Origin: a virus
Reading direction: 5' to 3' (one strand)
IMG/VR virus record: IMGVR_UViG_3300036979_000499
Location: 1 to 36,284 of that record
Length of the DNA: 36,284 nt
The position numbers and the translations under genes are program-made. Shown here piece by piece: positions 35,843 to 36,284 of the stretch (the stretch's first letter is position 1; the number at the start of each line of letters is the position of its first letter). The notes under the pieces were generated by a model that was not told the DNA's origin, did not search any database, and worked only from the letters and a program-made list of their open reading frames with translations.

Positions 35843-36284
35843 GAACCGAGAACCGGCTGTTCGATGATCACGAAGCCCTCGAATGGAAGGCAATCGAGCT
35901 CCTGCAGGACAACTGCCCGCCCGACGGCTATTACGTCGCCTTCAGTGGCGGCAAGGATTCGACCGTCATCCTCGACCTCGTCAAGCGAGCTGGCTGTAAG
36001 TTCGACGCGCACTATAACGTGACGACCGTGGACCCGCCGTAGCTGGTGCGTTTCATCCGTGACAACCACCCGGAAGTGACCTTCGAGCGGCCAGCGAAAA
36101 CCATGTGGCAGCTCATTGAGGAAAACATGATGCCGCCTCTCCGACAGATGCGGTATTGTTGCCGCTGGCTGAAAGAGCGGACCGTAGCGCCTGGGCGGGT
36201 CCTGGTCCTCGGCGTCAGAGCAGAGGAGAGTCAAAGGAGAGCGCTCGGTTCGGAGATCAAGACGAACATGGAACACCACATATG
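35839..36284 (+). CDS. PAPS reductase-family protein, N-terminal part with in-frame TAG
   Basis: The GTG at 35839 overlaps the previous stop (GTGA). The PP-loop SGGKDST lies near residues 36-42. The frame is open through the contig join to 479, except for TAG at 36040-36042 (codon 68). The surrounding sequence (TTVDPP, then LVRFIRDNHPEV, KTMWQLIEENMMPPLRQMRYCCRWLKE) is typical of phage members, where I expect Glu at the TAG position. If translation stops, only a 67-residue fragment with the PP-loop is made. Readthrough or a GAG-to-TAG mutation would explain it. The contig end cuts the gene. Confidence 0.85.
36155..36284. repeat. Right copy of terminal direct repeat
   Basis: This copy matches 1-130 with a single mismatch (T at 36281 against A at 127). 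The mismatch changes a lysine codon to isoleucine in the PAPS-reductase-like gene and lies four bases from the contig end, so an end-of-read error or a population variant is plausible. Confidence 0.9.

Noticed and set aside
1-36284. Global reassignment of TAG to an amino acid (alternative genetic code)
   Set aside because: Many genes end at TAG in sites that demand a real stop, such as TAG overlapping the portal start (5915), TAG inside the TAGGAGG ribosome sites at 12866 and 33946, and TAG at 10137 and 22539 just before the next start. Only selective readthrough or mutation remains possible.
1-36284. Integrase, transposase, reverse transcriptase (diversity-generating element) or CRISPR array
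   Set aside because: No frame shows integrase, DDE or RT motifs, and no spaced identical repeats of CRISPR type are present.

Overview
This window is a nearly complete, probably circular genome of a tailed siphovirus-type phage, moderately GC-rich. Every supportable protein gene is on the + strand. The first 130 bases recur at the end (36155-36284) with one mismatch, so the unit is about 36,154 bp and the gene crossing the join (a PAPS-reductase-family protein) is cut in two by the window ends. The host cannot be named. Purine-rich Shine-Dalgarno sites (AGGAGG type), ATGA/GTGA stop-start overlaps and sigma70-like promoters point to an ordinary bacterium. No integrase, transposase or CRISPR array is visible.

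Layout. 1-2863 carries the end of the PAPS-reductase gene, small ORFs, an AP2-domain protein and an HNH endonuclease. 2860-7334 carries a ParB/DNA-methyltransferase fusion, terminase small and large subunits and the portal. 7352-10139 holds three extra structural-type genes between portal and MuF protein; one has 26 tandem 14-residue repeats. 10141-16340 is the rest of the head module: a MuF protein fused to an HExxH metalloprotease-like domain, scaffold, P22-type coat protein, two zinc-finger proteins, and connector, stopper and tail-completion proteins. 16351-25303 is the tail module: tube protein, G/GT chaperones with a -1 frameshift signal, tape measure, distal tail protein, receptor-binding-type proteins and a 920-residue tail protein. 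25300-27350 is lysis: small membrane proteins, an XhlA-like protein, an endolysin and a holin-like protein.

27351-28151 is an 800-base gap without convincing genes. It holds several strong hairpins, a degenerate tRNA-like element on the - strand with CTA in its anticodon-like loop, three exact 15-bp repeats and an extended -10 promoter. From 28152 the early/replication region follows: small coiled-coil proteins, a zinc-metalloprotease-like protein, an XRE regulator behind a near-consensus promoter, an ERF annealing protein, a replication initiator with a lambda-like iteron origin inside its gene, a DnaC-like helicase loader, a NinG/HNH-like nuclease and the PAPS-reductase-family protein.

The most unusual points are: two otherwise intact conserved genes each broken by one in-frame TAG, in a genome that also carries a CTA-loop tRNA-like element; the 26-copy 14-residue repeat protein; the MuF-metalloprotease fusion; iterons inside the initiator gene; a 13-bp motif scattered on one strand; and repeated GAGGGGC-stem RNA hairpins, one of them forming a possible three-way junction.
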